In this document: in pieces, positions 6,952-15,696 of the stretch
Layout of the letters: each line of letters opens with the position of its first letter
Position numbering within the stretch: the stretch's first letter is position 1
Assembly (NCBI GenBank): GCA_018434355.1
Contig: JAHDPL010000004.1
Coordinates: forward strand, 48,939-112,938
Source: Sporomusaceae bacterium
GTDB lineage: Bacteria; Bacillota; Negativicutes; UBA1444
Reading direction: 5' to 3'
Length of the DNA: 64,000 nt
The notes under the pieces: generated by a model
Seen by the model: the letters and a program-made list of their open reading frames with translations, nothing else
Told to the model about the DNA's origin: nothing
The model's database searches: none
Translations under genes and position numbers: made by a program

Positions 6952-9231
6952 TCAATAATTTTCTTCTTCGCACTCCATTTCTATCGCTACCCGCAGAAAT
7001 AAGTCGACCAGTTCAGGATCAAACTGTATACCGGCAAATCGCTTCAGTTCCGCAACAGCATCGTTCTGCGATATCGCCTGGCGGTACGGGCGATCGGACA
7101 TCATGGCGTCGAAGGCATCGACGATGGCCAGTATCCGGCATTCCAACGGAATTTCTTCTCCCTTCAGCCCCAAGGGATACCCTTCCCCGTTCCACCATTC
7201 ATGATGCATCAATATCCAGTCGCTGATTTCACTGAGAACCATTGCGGAATTAGCGATTCTGTAGCCGATTTCCGGATGCCTTCTCATGGCGGATTGTTCC
7301 TCTGTCGTTAATTTTCCCGGTTTACGCAAAATGTCATCGGGAATTCCGATCTTGCCGATATCATGAAATTCCGCCAACAGTTTCAGTCCGGCCAGGCTGT
7401 TTTCATTCAGACTTAATTCTTTCGCCACTCTCATGACCATGTCGATCACTCTTTCGGAATGACTGTCCGTCTGGCGATCCCTTTCCGACAATGTCTTTCG
7501 GAGTGTGCTGACAATCGCATTTCTCGCGCTGTGCCGGTGAAGCAGTTTTTGGCGATACATGTCATCGTCGGCTTTTTTGATCATCATCTCCAGATTGTCA
7601 CCCGGGCCATCGTTCCCAGTAGCATAGCCGATCGATATGCTGATTTCCAAATTGCTGTCCTGATTGTGTTTATCAATCGTTTGTTGGATTGTCCCGATGG
7701 TTTTGAGGATTTTTTCTTCCCCGCCGCCCAAAACCAATACGGCAAATTCGTCGCCCCCGGTTCGAGCTACGATGTCAGTCGTTGCGACTGACCCTTGCAG
7801 GATGCCGGCTATGGTAGACAACAGATAATCTCCTTTATGATGGCCAAAGCTATCGTTGATCGTTTTCAACCCATCCATGTCAATAATAATCACGCCCATT
7901 CCCGCAACAGGATTTTGTTGCAGCTCGTGAACACGTTTCTGGAAAAAAGTCCGATTGTGGATTCCCGTGAGAGCATCATGAAAAGACGAATGAAGTAATG
8001 ATTGTTCCGCTTTTTTTATATCCGTCAGGTCGATAAAGCTTTCAATCAGATAATTCTCGCCTTCGATGATGATCGGGACCACCGATTTGAGAATGGGGAC
8101 TGCCAACCCCATCCTATTGAGCAATACTTTTTCAGATGAATCTACGGGTTGTCCGAGATCCGTCACCGGACATTTTCCCTCCATGGCCGGGCAAATATAA
8201 CTGTGGCATTGTTTTCCCACAAGTTCCATTTCTGAACGGCCAAATAATTGCTCGGCTTTTTTATTGCATTTTCTGATGATGTGCGTTTTAGGATCGACCA
8301 GAATAACGCCTGCCATAATCGAATCCAGCATGGATGTGAGTGTTCTCTGATAGGCATGGATGGTTTTCTCCGCTTTTTTCCGTTCTTCTATTTCCAAAAG
8401 CAGTTCCGTATTGCGTTTTTGTAATTCAGTCGTTTTTTGCGCAACCATTGCCGTCAGCTTGCGGGAATAGTCCCGCTCACTTTCTGCAGCTTTTTTTTTT
8501 GCAGAAATGTCGTTGGCAACTGCCAGCACTATTTTTTTGTTTTCCCGGGTAATCACACAGGTTGATATTTCAATCGGAGTTACAATACCATCAGGACGTT
8601 GCAGATCAAATTCATCCGGACCGGTGCCTTTCCCCATTGCATTTATTGCCAAAAGAGACAAGGCTTTGGGAAATTGCGAGACAGGCAGTAATTTTAATGA
8701 AAAAAAATTGCGCCCGACCAGATTTCCTTTGTTTTCACCTACCATCTTGACCGCCATGGCGTTACCCTCAATGATGGTTCCAGTAAGATCGTATAAAAAA
8801 TAAGGGCTGGGGGCAATATAAAATAGCGTATGAAACCATTCATCCGATTCCGCATCGATTCGTCTCATCGCTTTTTCGGCGGTGATATCCTTGGCTATGC
8901 TGATTACGTTTTTTTCATCGCCAAAAGGAAAGAGATGGAAGCGTATGTTCACAACGCGTCCATTCGACAGCTTCATTTCACAAGAGCTCTCTCTTTGCTG
9001 AGCCAGACTCCCCTGTATACTGGACGCATCAGTCGATGATAAGGTAAACAGATTCAGTTTCCCGAGGGTGCCCCTGTCGAATCCGAACCAGTTGCACGCC
9101 ACTTGATTGCAGCAAATAATCTGACCCTGCCAATCATGGATGAACACCGCGTCAGAAAGAGCATCCGCCCAAAGAGGCAACTCTGGAGTCATTCCTTCTT
9201 CAGTTCCGCCCATTATTTGATCGTATGGCAC
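6952..9231 (-). CDS. PAS-GGDEF-HD-GYP cyclic-di-GMP protein
   Basis: 759 aa with no membrane segment. Three PAS-type sensor regions (about 15-115, 130-250 and 300-400, the last two separated by a coiled coil) are followed by a GGDEF cyclase domain (about 420-580) with the intact motif RTGGDEFAV, and an HD-GYP phosphodiesterase domain (about 590-750) with HDIGKIGIPDDIL and HHEWWNGEGYP. Cyclase and phosphodiesterase signatures both look catalytically complete. The RxxD inhibitory site that usually precedes GGDEF is missing (TTDIV instead). So it can in principle make and break cyclic-di-GMP in response to a cytoplasmic PAS signal. It is separated from the chemoreceptor by 130 bp and is transcribed in the same direction. 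Confidence 0.92.
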   Translation of the reverse strand: MPYDQIMGGTEEGMTPELPLWADALSDAVFIHDWQGQIICCNQVACNWFGFDRGTLGKLNLFTLSSTDASSIQGSLAQQRESSCEMKLSNGRVVNIRFHLFPFGDEKNVISIAKDITAEKAMRRIDAESDEWFHTLFYIAPSPYFLYDLTGTIIEGNAMAVKMVGENKGNLVGRNFFSLKLLPVSQFPKALSLLAINAMGKGTGPDEFDLQRPDGIVTPIEISTCVITRENKKIVLAVANDISAKKKAAESERDYSRKLTAMVAQKTTELQKRNTELLLEIEERKKAEKTIHAYQRTLTSMLDSIMAGVILVDPKTHIIRKCNKKAEQLFGRSEMELVGKQCHSYICPAMEGKCPVTDLGQPVDSSEKVLLNRMGLAVPILKSVVPIIIEGENYLIESFIDLTDIKKAEQSLLHSSFHDALTGIHNRTFFQKRVHELQQNPVAGMGVIIIDMDGLKTINDSFGHHKGDYLLSTIAGILQGSVATTDIVARTGGDEFAVLVLGGGEEKILKTIGTIQQTIDKHNQDSNLEISISIGYATGNDGPGDNLEMMIKKADDDMYRQKLLHRHSARNAIVSTLRKTLSERDRQTDSHSERVIDMVMRVAKELSLNENSLAGLKLLAEFHDIGKIGIPDDILRKPGKLTTEEQSAMRRHPEIGYRIANSAMVLSEISDWILMHHEWWNGEGYPLGLKGEEIPLECRILAIVDAFDAMMSDRPYRQAISQNDAVAELKRFAGIQFDPELVDLFLRVAIEMECEEENY

Positions 9232-9337
9232 GATGTCTCCGTATCCCCTTTCCGTCCTGCATCATCACGATGTCAACACCTGATCAATCGTTTTTGACTC
9301 ACGAAGAATGCAGGTTGCATTGTGCCGATCTAAGAAC

Positions 9338-9527
9338 TCATGATTTCCCTTTGATTTTTTTTGTTTCGTGACACAGGGCCGCGTTATAGAAAGACCAGCC
9401 GATTCCTCCGTTGTTCTTTACTTCATACATAGCGGAGTCGGAGTTATGGATTAGAGTCTCCAAATCGCCGCCATCCAACGGATATAAGCTAACCCCAATG
9501 CTGGCTTCAATAGAATAGACCTGATTG
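9338..9527 (-). pseudogene. 3' remnant of a GGDEF gene cut by the IS256 element
   Basis: The minus strand between the IS end and a TGA at 9338-9340 reads EASIGVSLYPLDGGDLETL and SDSAMYEVKNNGG, which is the end of a diguanylate cyclase domain. The frame is open up to the inverted repeat of the IS at 9528. No matching 5' part is seen on the other side of the IS, so sequence was lost during or after insertion. Confidence 0.8.
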
Positions 9528-10845
9528 GGGATCTGTCAAGAAATTTGTGTAAACTAAAACCGGAGATATCGGGACACTCTCTCGCCAAAAAGAACACCCA
9601 GTTGATTTAAGACCGGTCCCCTATTTTGAGTCGGTCTGTCCCAAGTTCGCTGGAGTTCATCAATTCGTAGGTAGATTAGCTTTAACAACGCCATTTCGTT
9701 GGGGAACGCATCTTTACGATTGGTAACTTTTCGGAGCTGATTATGATAACTTTCAATCGTGTTGGTGGTGTAAATGATTTTGCGGATCGCTGCGGGCAAT
9801 TCAAACAACCTGGAAACAGTATTCCAATTCTTTGTCCAGACATTGACGGCAGATTGGTAGGTTGCCCATTTGGTTTGAAAAGATTCAAAGAGCGTCACCG
9901 CTTCGTCAAGGCTGACAGCTTTATAAACTGATTTGATGTCCTTGGCGAATTCAGCCCAGCGTTTACGGGGAATATACCGGATGGAATTACGCATCAGATG
10001 AACGATGCAGCGCTGCGTGGTCGTTTTTGGATAGACCGTTTTGATTACATCTTCCAGTCCCGTCAATCCATCGATGGAAATAAACAGGATGTCTTCCACG
10101 CCGCGTCGTTTGATTTCTTCCAGAATCTGAAGCCATTGCCGGCTGCTCTCCTCTTCGGCAAGCCAGAAACCCAGAATATCCTTGCATCCGTCGACATCGA
10201 TGCCGATCATGTTATACAAGGCTTTCTGCCCGGCTTCAGTTTTGACCGGTGTGTACCGACAAAAACAAACGGATACAACTTCTTCAGCGCTCGGTTTCTA
10301 AATTCCTGGACTAGAGGGACAATGCGTTCGGTAATTTTAAAAACGGTTTCGGGACTGATATTGAAGCCGTAAATGTCCTGGATGGTAGCGTTAATATCTC
10401 TTTGGGATTGGCCTTTCGCATACATCGCCAGCACGCGGTCTTCAATCGGCAAAACATCCTTCTTATGTTTGGAGATGAGTTGGGGTTCAAAGGAAGCCTC
10501 GCGGTCGCGCGGGATGTCGATTTCGAGTTCTCCAAGTTGACTGCAACTGTATTGGAACTGGCTCCGTTTCGGCGGTTGGTCGTTTGCGTAGCATGCTCAT
10601 GCCGGTCATAACCCAGGTGGGCATCCAGTTCACCGGCCAGCATTTGTTCCATGGCTCCGCCGAACATGTCTTTGAGCGCTTCTTGGATATCCAGGACCGA
10701 CTTGATTTCATAGTTTTCGAAAATATGAGCGAGTACGGCTGCATTTGCAGGGTTGCGTTTCTTTTTTGCCATTCTGTAAGCCTCCATTTTTGTATAAAGT
10801 GATTTTACCAATTTTTCGACTTTACACAAAACATCTTACAGGCCC
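9528..10845 (-). mobile_element. IS256-family element, degenerate
   Basis: About 26-bp imperfect terminal inverted repeats: from the left GGGATCTGTCAAG..TTTGTGTAAA, from the right (reversed) GGGCCTGTAAGA..TTTGTGTAAA. The 8 bp outside each end differ (CCTGATTG and GTTCCTGA), so there is no target duplication, as expected if one flank has been deleted. Confidence 0.85.
9554..10772 (-). pseudogene. IS256-family (mutator) transposase, inactivated
   Basis: The original start is ATG at 10772 (MAKKKRNPANAA) with GGAGG upstream. The N-terminal frame runs to NRRNGASSN, then the correct sequence (LGELEIDIPRDREASFEP, IEDRVLAMYAKGQSQRDI) continues in another frame. A second break near 10250 follows KLYPFVFV; the usual DAIHFKV with the first catalytic aspartate is missing. 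A third frame then gives YNMIGIDVDGCKDILGFW, IEEIKRR-type sequence and TNTIESYHNQLRKV. At least two frameshifts and loss of a catalytic residue make it non-functional. Confidence 0.88.
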
Positions 10846-10885
10846 GTTCCTGAGAAAATCCCCAACAAGTTCATTACTTCGATTT

Positions 10886-10915
10886 ATCATACATTCGACG
10901 CATACAATATGTCAA
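10886..10915 (-). promoter_or_regulatory. Orphan sigma-70-type promoter
   Basis: TTGACA (10910-10915), 18 bp, TATGAT (10886-10891) on the minus strand. CATACAAT occurs twice 15 bp apart (10901 and 10916), spanning the -35 box like an operator. It now reads into the dead IS256 element, so the gene it served has probably been lost. Nothing else is recognisable between 10846 and 11101. Confidence 0.5.
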
Positions 10916-11101
10916 CATACAATAAGTCGCATTAGCGAATCGACTGCCCCAGAGATCCGCAGAGAAACCGGTCATATTACTCATAGCAGGTCAAGCAGCA
11001 AATAGCGCAGTTTCGTTTCATTTCGTTTCATAAAATTAAACACCAACCAAACACCAAGGGCCAATTCAAGTGCCGCTAAATGCCCGTATCATCGCCTTTC
11101 T

Positions 11102-11515
11102 TCAATTATCGGTGTTTATGTTCTCGAATGTCACCCCAATTTCCAGATCTTTGAGTTGCCGAACAAAATTGAGGCAATCAAGCGTGTTGCGCGCAAACCG
11201 TGAGATTGACTTCGTTATGATCATGTCGATTTTTCCGGCTTTGCAATCGTCGATCATTCTATTGAATTGCTCGCGCTTTTTGGTATTGGTGCCACTGATG
11301 CCTTCATCGGCGTAAATGCCGGCGCATTCGTAATCCGGATGATTTTCGATATAGGCAGTGTAGTAGTTAACCTGGGCTTCGTAGCTTGATAACTGCTCTT
11401 CCTGATCGGTCGATACCCGGCAGTACGCAGCCACGCGTTTTTTCTTCGGCTCCAGATTTTCCGCAAGGCTGCTCCGGTTTGACCTTGCCGGTATAACGGT
11501 AATGTTTTTCGCCAT
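11102..11515 (-). pseudogene. Second serine recombinase, truncated after the catalytic domain
   Basis: 137 aa. Contains the resolvase-type catalytic core: [19 protein letters not shown] with the nucleophile serine, [11 protein letters not shown], then [13 protein letters not shown]. It stops at FENINTDN, where members of the family continue into recombinase and zinc-ribbon domains for some 350-400 residues. Only the catalytic domain is left, so it cannot act as a large serine integrase. Its first 149 bp overlap the end of the neighbouring recombinase in another frame, an arrangement I know from tandem phage recombinases. The deletion probably also removed the left attachment site. Confidence 0.75.
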
Positions 11516-12668
11516 GTTTGAAAACCTCCTCGACCATGGTTTCGCTTTGTATATTCATCCTGCTGACCACGGCATCGTCAACTGTCGTGCCTTGGCAAGC
11601 GTGTTTTCCAATTTCAATGTAGTTGCTACACTGCCACACAATCTTTTTGCAGGAATGGTTGCTGTTCCACGTCCGCCGCCGCAGGGGAGCTCCGCACTTC
11701 GCGCAAAATAGCATCCCTGTCAAGGGATAGCGGTTCTGATATTTGTTTTTTGTTTCTTCGTCGTTGCCTTTGGACTTGGCCCTGAGCGTTATCTGGCGTT
11801 GCGCTTCCTCCCAGACTTCGTGGGCGACGATGGGCTGATGGCTATTCTCAAGGTAAAAGCTGTCGACTTCGCCACGATTGATGCACTTCTTTTTGCTGAG
11901 ATGGTCCTTGCTGAAGGTTTTTTGCAGTTTGGCATCGCCTTTGTATTTCTCGTTCCTCAAGATGCCGAGAACAGTGCTGGAATTCCATCTGCCGCCGGCA
12001 ACGGTGCGGACCCTTTCGGCGCTCAACTCCTTGGCGATAACAAAGCTTCCCTTGCCGCCGAGATAGTCGTCAAAAATCCGTTTAACCACTTTTGCCTGCC
12101 CGGGATTGATGACAAGTTCCCCGTTCTTGTTCTTGTCATAGCCGAGGAACCTTGTGGTGTTGATGGCAATTTCTCCTTGCTCGAATTTGCGCCGGTAACT
12201 CCACTTGATATTTTCACTCACACTTTTGCTTTCTTCCTGGGCAAAAGCAGAAAGGACGGTCAGCATCAGCTCACCGTCCCCACTACTACTGGATATCTGC
12301 TCTTTTTCGAAGAATACCTCGACATTCAGTTCTTTCATCTCCCGCACGGCCTCCAGCACAATGGTGGTGTTTCTGGCAAAACGGGAGATGGACTTTGTCA
12401 GGATCAAATCGAGTTTGCCTGTGCGTGCCGCTTCCAGCATCCTCTGAAACTCCGGCCGCTCGTCTTTGGTGCCGGTGATTCCCTGGTCAGCAAAAATGCC
12501 GACATACTCATGGTCTGGATTGGCTTCGATCAAGTTCTGGTAATGGGTGGTTTGGTTTTCCAGCGACTCTCCTTGCGCATCGCTGGTGGAAGATACCCTT
12601 GCATAGGCGCATACCCGCTTGCGTTTGAATGTTGGCGCTGGTAATGGTTCGATTATTCTAACCTTCAT
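11367..12668 (-). CDS. Large serine recombinase (prophage integrase)
   Basis: 433 aa from ATG at 12668 (MKVRIIEP). The catalytic domain (about 15-160) has [14 protein letters not shown] with the nucleophile serine, [11 protein letters not shown] and [14 protein letters not shown] recombinase domain follows (about 165-290, [17 protein letters not shown]), then a zinc ribbon ([17 protein letters not shown] and CSNYIE..ACQG). Such enzymes join attP and attB with no need for long homology. It sits at the left end of the prophage next to the lysis side. In related tandem pairs both recombinases may be needed; here the partner is truncated, so excision may be impaired. Confidence 0.85.
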   Translation of the reverse strand: MKVRIIEPLPAPTFKRKRVCAYARVSSTSDAQGESLENQTTHYQNLIEANPDHEYVGIFADQGITGTKDERPEFQRMLEAARTGKLDLILTKSISRFARNTTIVLEAVREMKELNVEVFFEKEQISSSSGDGELMLTVLSAFAQEESKSVSENIKWSYRRKFEQGEIAINTTRFLGYDKNKNGELVINPGQAKVVKRIFDDYLGGKGSFVIAKELSAERVRTVAGGRWNSSTVLGILRNEKYKGDAKLQKTFSKDHLSKKKCINRGEVDSFYLENSHQPIVAHEVWEEAQRQITLRAKSKGNDEETKNKYQNRYPLTGMLFCAKCGAPLRRRTWNSNHSCKKIVWQCSNYIEIGKHACQGTTVDDAVVSRMNIQSETMVEEVFKHGEKHYRYTGKVKPEQPCGKSGAEEKTRGCVLPGIDRSGRAVIKLRSPG

Positions 12669-12741
12669 AGGCTCTGTCCTTTCTATCAATATTCTGATGT
12701 ACCATTCATCACTCTGAAGCCAAATAAAGTCAAGGTAATAG

Positions 12742-12764
12742 AAAAACCGCCATTGCTGGCGGTT
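12742..12764 (-). terminator. Rho-independent terminator
   Basis: Arms AACCGCCA (12745-12752) and TGGCGGTT (12757-12764), four-base loop, T-tract on the minus strand. Ends the two-gene cargo unit at 12799-14513 and insulates it from the recombinases. Confidence 0.8.
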
Positions 12765-12798
12765 CACAAAAACTTGATCCCTTTAACATATCTCAACT

Positions 12799-13812
12799 TC
12801 AAAGCAGGTAGGCATTTAGTTCCTTAACAATTTTGCCCGCTTCATCTGCGGTTAAATATGGAACCTTAATGGTCCTTGCCCAAAAAAATGTTTTTCGAGT
12901 AATTTCTGACACCTTACTGAACGGCATTGCCTTTTTTATGCCTTCTTTTCTTGTTGGTATCGGCGTTAGAAATCGAACATCATGATATTTTTCTTCCGGC
13001 CCATCATTTTTTACCGGGCCTATTACTTCAGCAGCAGCTACAATTCCATCGTATCGGTGAGAATAAATTATTATATCTTTGGGATGAACATAATCTGCAA
13101 AATATGATACTTTTCCATAAGCCGAAACCCGTTTCTTCTCAAACATTTCCCATATGGAATTCTCGTCGTAACTCCTGTTTGTATCAAATAGCACTCCTTT
13201 TCTTTCCCCTGCATTTCGGTGTATATCATATGGTTTTGAAAAAAATTCAAAATACATGCATCCTGAGATCTCAAATACTCTGTACGGTATAAAATCAATT
13301 GGTAATCCTTTACTTTTCCAATAATCAATGGCGTTTATCATATCAGTGTTTGCAGCATTACCTACGACCCATAAATGTTGATTCGTATTAAACTGACTTG
13401 TATGCAATTCATGTTCAAGTTGAAATGCTTCCTTATGGGCCAAAACCAGCGATTTATTCTCATTATCTGTTCCTTTTGAGTATTTTTCGAATCGCGTTTC
13501 CAACTGCGCAAAAGTCCATTGCCCAGCGTCTTGTGTATATCTCAAAATTTGGAGTACTGCATCACTGCCAGCCTGCCCCCGTTTTAGTTCGAATATAACC
13601 AGGTCCCCGGCTTCATTTAGAGCGTATAAATCCGCTTCATTTTGATAGCTCCGTTCTTGAAAAATAGGCATTAGGGGTGCTCCTTCAAAAAAGACACTCA
13701 ACAAGTTGTCTGCAAGAAGGTTCTCCAAATCTTTTTCCATTTTTTTCAACGCCGAAAAACTCAAATACGGAATGGATTCTAGCCTTGTATTTTCGCACAT
13801 CTTATAAAGCAT
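12799..13812 (-). CDS. PD-(D/E)XK nuclease-like protein (cargo gene)
   Basis: 337 aa. Residues about 45-110 have the layout of a restriction-type nuclease fold: YQNEADLYAL supplies an aspartate, and VIFELKRGQAG supplies the ExK pair, followed by the helix AVLQILRYTQDAG, as in DUF91/NucS-like proteins. The C-terminal half (about 190-337) is unrecognised. The start has GGGTGG 8 bases upstream. It shares a unit with the gene at 13848-14513, between the integrase and the lysis genes, a common position for anti-phage or superinfection-exclusion cargo. That role is inference. Confidence 0.6.
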   Translation of the reverse strand: MLYKMCENTRLESIPYLSFSALKKMEKDLENLLADNLLSVFFEGAPLMPIFQERSYQNEADLYALNEAGDLVIFELKRGQAGSDAVLQILRYTQDAGQWTFAQLETRFEKYSKGTDNENKSLVLAHKEAFQLEHELHTSQFNTNQHLWVVGNAANTDMINAIDYWKSKGLPIDFIPYRVFEISGCMYFEFFSKPYDIHRNAGERKGVLFDTNRSYDENSIWEMFEKKRVSAYGKVSYFADYVHPKDIIIYSHRYDGIVAAAEVIGPVKNDGPEEKYHDVRFLTPIPTRKEGIKKAMPFSKVSEITRKTFFWARTIKVPYLTADEAGKIVKELNAYLL

Positions 13813-13847
13813 GTTCTATCCACCCTTTTATATTAAATACCTTACCC

Positions 13848-14513
13848 CTAGTTCAATTCAAATACGCTTTTAACTCTGTCCGCATGAGGGTAATTCGCTT
13901 CAGTCGTAGCTACAAGGTCAAGGCTAAGACTCACAGTTTGTCCATTTGGCAAGCATAATCCATCTGGAAAAGCTTCCATCATCGCAAGGGCATTCTTTTT
14001 TACGCCAAACGCCACTTTAACTTCATCTGCCCATTTCAATCTTGAATCGAACAGTTTTTTATGGAAATAACTGTTTGCACACATCCCAACCAGTTCCTTA
14101 TACGCTTTTTTACCGCGCCGGTTGTTCGCACTATAGTTTAATGCAAAAGGCATTGTATCTACCAACAAAAAATGCCTTTTCGCCAATTCAGCTAATTTTT
14201 CTTCGATATTGCTTGGCACTTGATACCATGGAATTATCCCTTCAACAATGGCCTTGCACCAGTTTCCATGACAATTATTGTAAAAATAGCTTACTTCGTC
14301 ACTTAGCGTTTCCGGTGCCGCCTCGCCAATCATAAGGTATTTGATATTACTCTTGTTCTTTTCTAAGCGCAACACATTTTCTTCCCACTTTGTCTCTGTC
14401 ACAGCATAAATCCTATTCAAATATTCTGGCAGCGCTCCTGTATAAGTAACCCCACATATTTTCGCAAAAGTTTTTGATTCCGTGGGATAATCATTTTCAA
14501 GTATTGCCGCCAT
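13848..14513 (-). CDS. Hypothetical cargo protein, possibly uracil-DNA-glycosylase-like fold
   Basis: 221 aa, strong ribosome site AGGGGG. The segment YLMIGEAAPE followed by YFYNNCHG, and later LLVDTMPFAL, resembles the GExxP..YFY pattern of a UDG-like superfamily branch; this is a weak pattern match only. The catalytic residues of classical uracil-DNA glycosylases cannot be assigned. It lies 35 bp upstream of the nuclease-like gene in the same direction, so the two are likely co-expressed. Between this gene and the lysis genes (14514-14654) is AT-rich DNA with a small AATACC/GGTATT hairpin and no clear gene. Confidence 0.45.
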   Translation of the reverse strand: MAAILENDYPTESKTFAKICGVTYTGALPEYLNRIYAVTETKWEENVLRLEKNKSNIKYLMIGEAAPETLSDEVSYFYNNCHGNWCKAIVEGIIPWYQVPSNIEEKLAELAKRHFLLVDTMPFALNYSANNRRGKKAYKELVGMCANSYFHKKLFDSRLKWADEVKVAFGVKKNALAMMEAFPDGLCLPNGQTVSLSLDLVATTEANYPHADRVKSVFELN

Positions 14514-14654
14514 ATTTATGCCCCCTACATTAAGAATTAATGCTTATTTTCTCCAAAAAATTAACAACCCCTTTTTTTAACACAATTGTAAAAACTTTCT
14601 CACACACTTAATACCTTGATTTTGGGTATTCCATTTAATAATACTTGTTGCTAT

Positions 14655-15080
14655 CTATTTCCGCACCGCTAAAAAACCAGCAACCACTGCGAGTATCCCA
14701 CGTTGCCACTCAAGGCTTTTTATTTTCCGATTGGTCTCGTTGACGGACTTCTTGTAGGATTCGCTCGCCAGCTGCAATTCGCTGTTGATTTTCGCCAAGC
14801 CGGACTGCGCCTGATTCGATTCGGCTTTGAGCATCGCCAATTGTTCTTTCAACTTCGTCAACTCGTCCTGCAATTGCTTCAACTGTTTTCGTGCTTCGAT
14901 CAATTCCCTGGCTGATTGATTCGATTCGAGCAGCAAGGTCTCGTTGACCGTCTTCAATTCGGCGAAGATGCTCTCCAGTTGTGTCAGTTCCACTTCCGTG
15001 ATTGAATATGCCGAAGCCGAAGATACCGATGGCGACAGCCACAATACAAACAGCAATAAGAATGATACTGCCTTTCGCAT
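14655..15080 (-). CDS. Secreted coiled-coil lysis-region protein (nested pair, outer candidate)
   Basis: 141 aa. An N-terminal signal peptide (LLLFVLWLSPSVSSASA, cleavage after ASA; no lipobox cysteine) is followed by a long coiled coil (about 30-118, rich in Leu, Gln, Glu and Lys) and a short hydrophobic C-terminus (ILAVVAGFLAV). It would thus span the cell envelope. Its ATG is 4 bp downstream of the ATG of the gene at 14710-15084, in the +1 frame, and both use the same GGGAGGGG site. Position directly after the endolysin gene and the nested layout recall Rz/Rz1 spanins of phages of diderm hosts. This frame has the more usual codon use. Confidence 0.65.
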   Translation of the reverse strand: MRKAVSFLLLFVLWLSPSVSSASAYSITEVELTQLESIFAELKTVNETLLLESNQSARELIEARKQLKQLQDELTKLKEQLAMLKAESNQAQSGLAKINSELQLASESYKKSVNETNRKIKSLEWQRGILAVVAGFLAVRK

Positions 15081-15084
15081 TCAT
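14710..15084 (-). CDS. Membrane-anchored coiled-coil lysis-region protein (nested pair, inner candidate)
   Basis: 124 aa from ATG at 15084 (MNAKGS), 5 bases after GGGAGGGG. One N-terminal membrane segment (IILIAVCIVAVAIGIFGFG) precedes a hydrophilic heptad-like helix (about 40-120), the layout of an inner-membrane i-spanin (Rz). It is almost fully overlapped in another frame by the gene at 14655-15080. Either both are made, as in spanin pairs, or this frame is an unusually protein-like shadow. The clean membrane segment and the start position argue for translation. Confidence 0.5.
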   Translation of the reverse strand: MNAKGSIILIAVCIVAVAIGIFGFGIFNHGSGTDTTGEHLRRIEDGQRDLAARIESISQGIDRSTKTVEAIAGRVDEVERTIGDAQSRIESGAVRLGENQQRIAAGERILQEVRQRDQSENKKP

Positions 15085-15095
15085 TTTGCCCCTCC

Positions 15096-15683
15096 CTATT
15101 CCGCATTCGTTTTGAGGGCGGCATAATCCGTAACCCCTCGGACAATCGCTCTTGCGTAACGCTCCTGCCACGCGGCGTCTGAAAGCAAGGCCGCTTCCTC
15201 ATCATTGGAAATGAACGCCATTTCCACAAGACAAGCCGGCGCGTCGGTATGAACCAGAACGTAGAAGCGCGACTCCTTATCGGGATCGCCGTCAGAGTAA
15301 TCGGGTCTCCCAACCCGATCAGGAAACTCGGCGGCGATTTGCTTGTAGATGCAGGTCGCCAAAACGTCCCCCGGTGTATCTCCCGGTGAGGTCCATACCT
15401 CATATCCTGCCGCGCTTGGACTCGCCGCACTATTGCAGTGAATGGAAACAAAAATATCGGCACCCCAGTCGTTTGCGAGTGAGGTCCGATAGCTCAAATC
15501 ATCCGTTTCCGCTTGCTCCCATTCGGTGCGAGTCAGTTTCACTTCATGTCCTGCCGCAAGTAGCTGCGACTCTACAAGCTTTGAAACAAGCAGCGCCACA
15601 TCCGCTTCCTGCAGTCCAGTTCTTGCGTTAACCGCACCTGGGTCTGGGCTTCCCGAATGACCACCGTCAATCACAATACGCAT
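15096..15683 (-). CDS. N-acetylmuramoyl-L-alanine amidase (endolysin)
   Basis: 195 aa; start at ATG 15683 (MRIVIDGG), 8 bases after GGAGG, chosen over the ATG two codons upstream, which is too close to that site. Amidase_3 fold: zinc ligands in VIDGGHSGSPDPGAVN (His), ADVALLV (Glu side) and DIFVSIHCNSA (His), with the catalytic glutamate in PACLVEMAFISND near the C-terminus. It cleaves the amide bond between muramic acid and the peptide stem of peptidoglycan. No cell-wall-binding domain and no signal peptide are present, so release depends on the holin at 16184-16609. Confidence 0.92.
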   Translation of the reverse strand: MRIVIDGGHSGSPDPGAVNARTGLQEADVALLVSKLVESQLLAAGHEVKLTRTEWEQAETDDLSYRTSLANDWGADIFVSIHCNSAASPSAAGYEVWTSPGDTPGDVLATCIYKQIAAEFPDRVGRPDYSDGDPDKESRFYVLVHTDAPACLVEMAFISNDEEAALLSDAAWQERYARAIVRGVTDYAALKTNAE

Positions 15684-15696
15684 CTGCATTTCCTCC

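Noticed and set aside
10846..11101. Left attachment site of the prophage
   Set aside because: No repeat shared with the right side could be found, and the second recombinase is truncated here, so the site may be deleted.
12669..12767. N-terminal extension of the serine recombinase to an upstream in-frame start
   Set aside because: The extra residues are not family-like and overlap the terminator of the cargo unit; ATG at 12668 is preferred.
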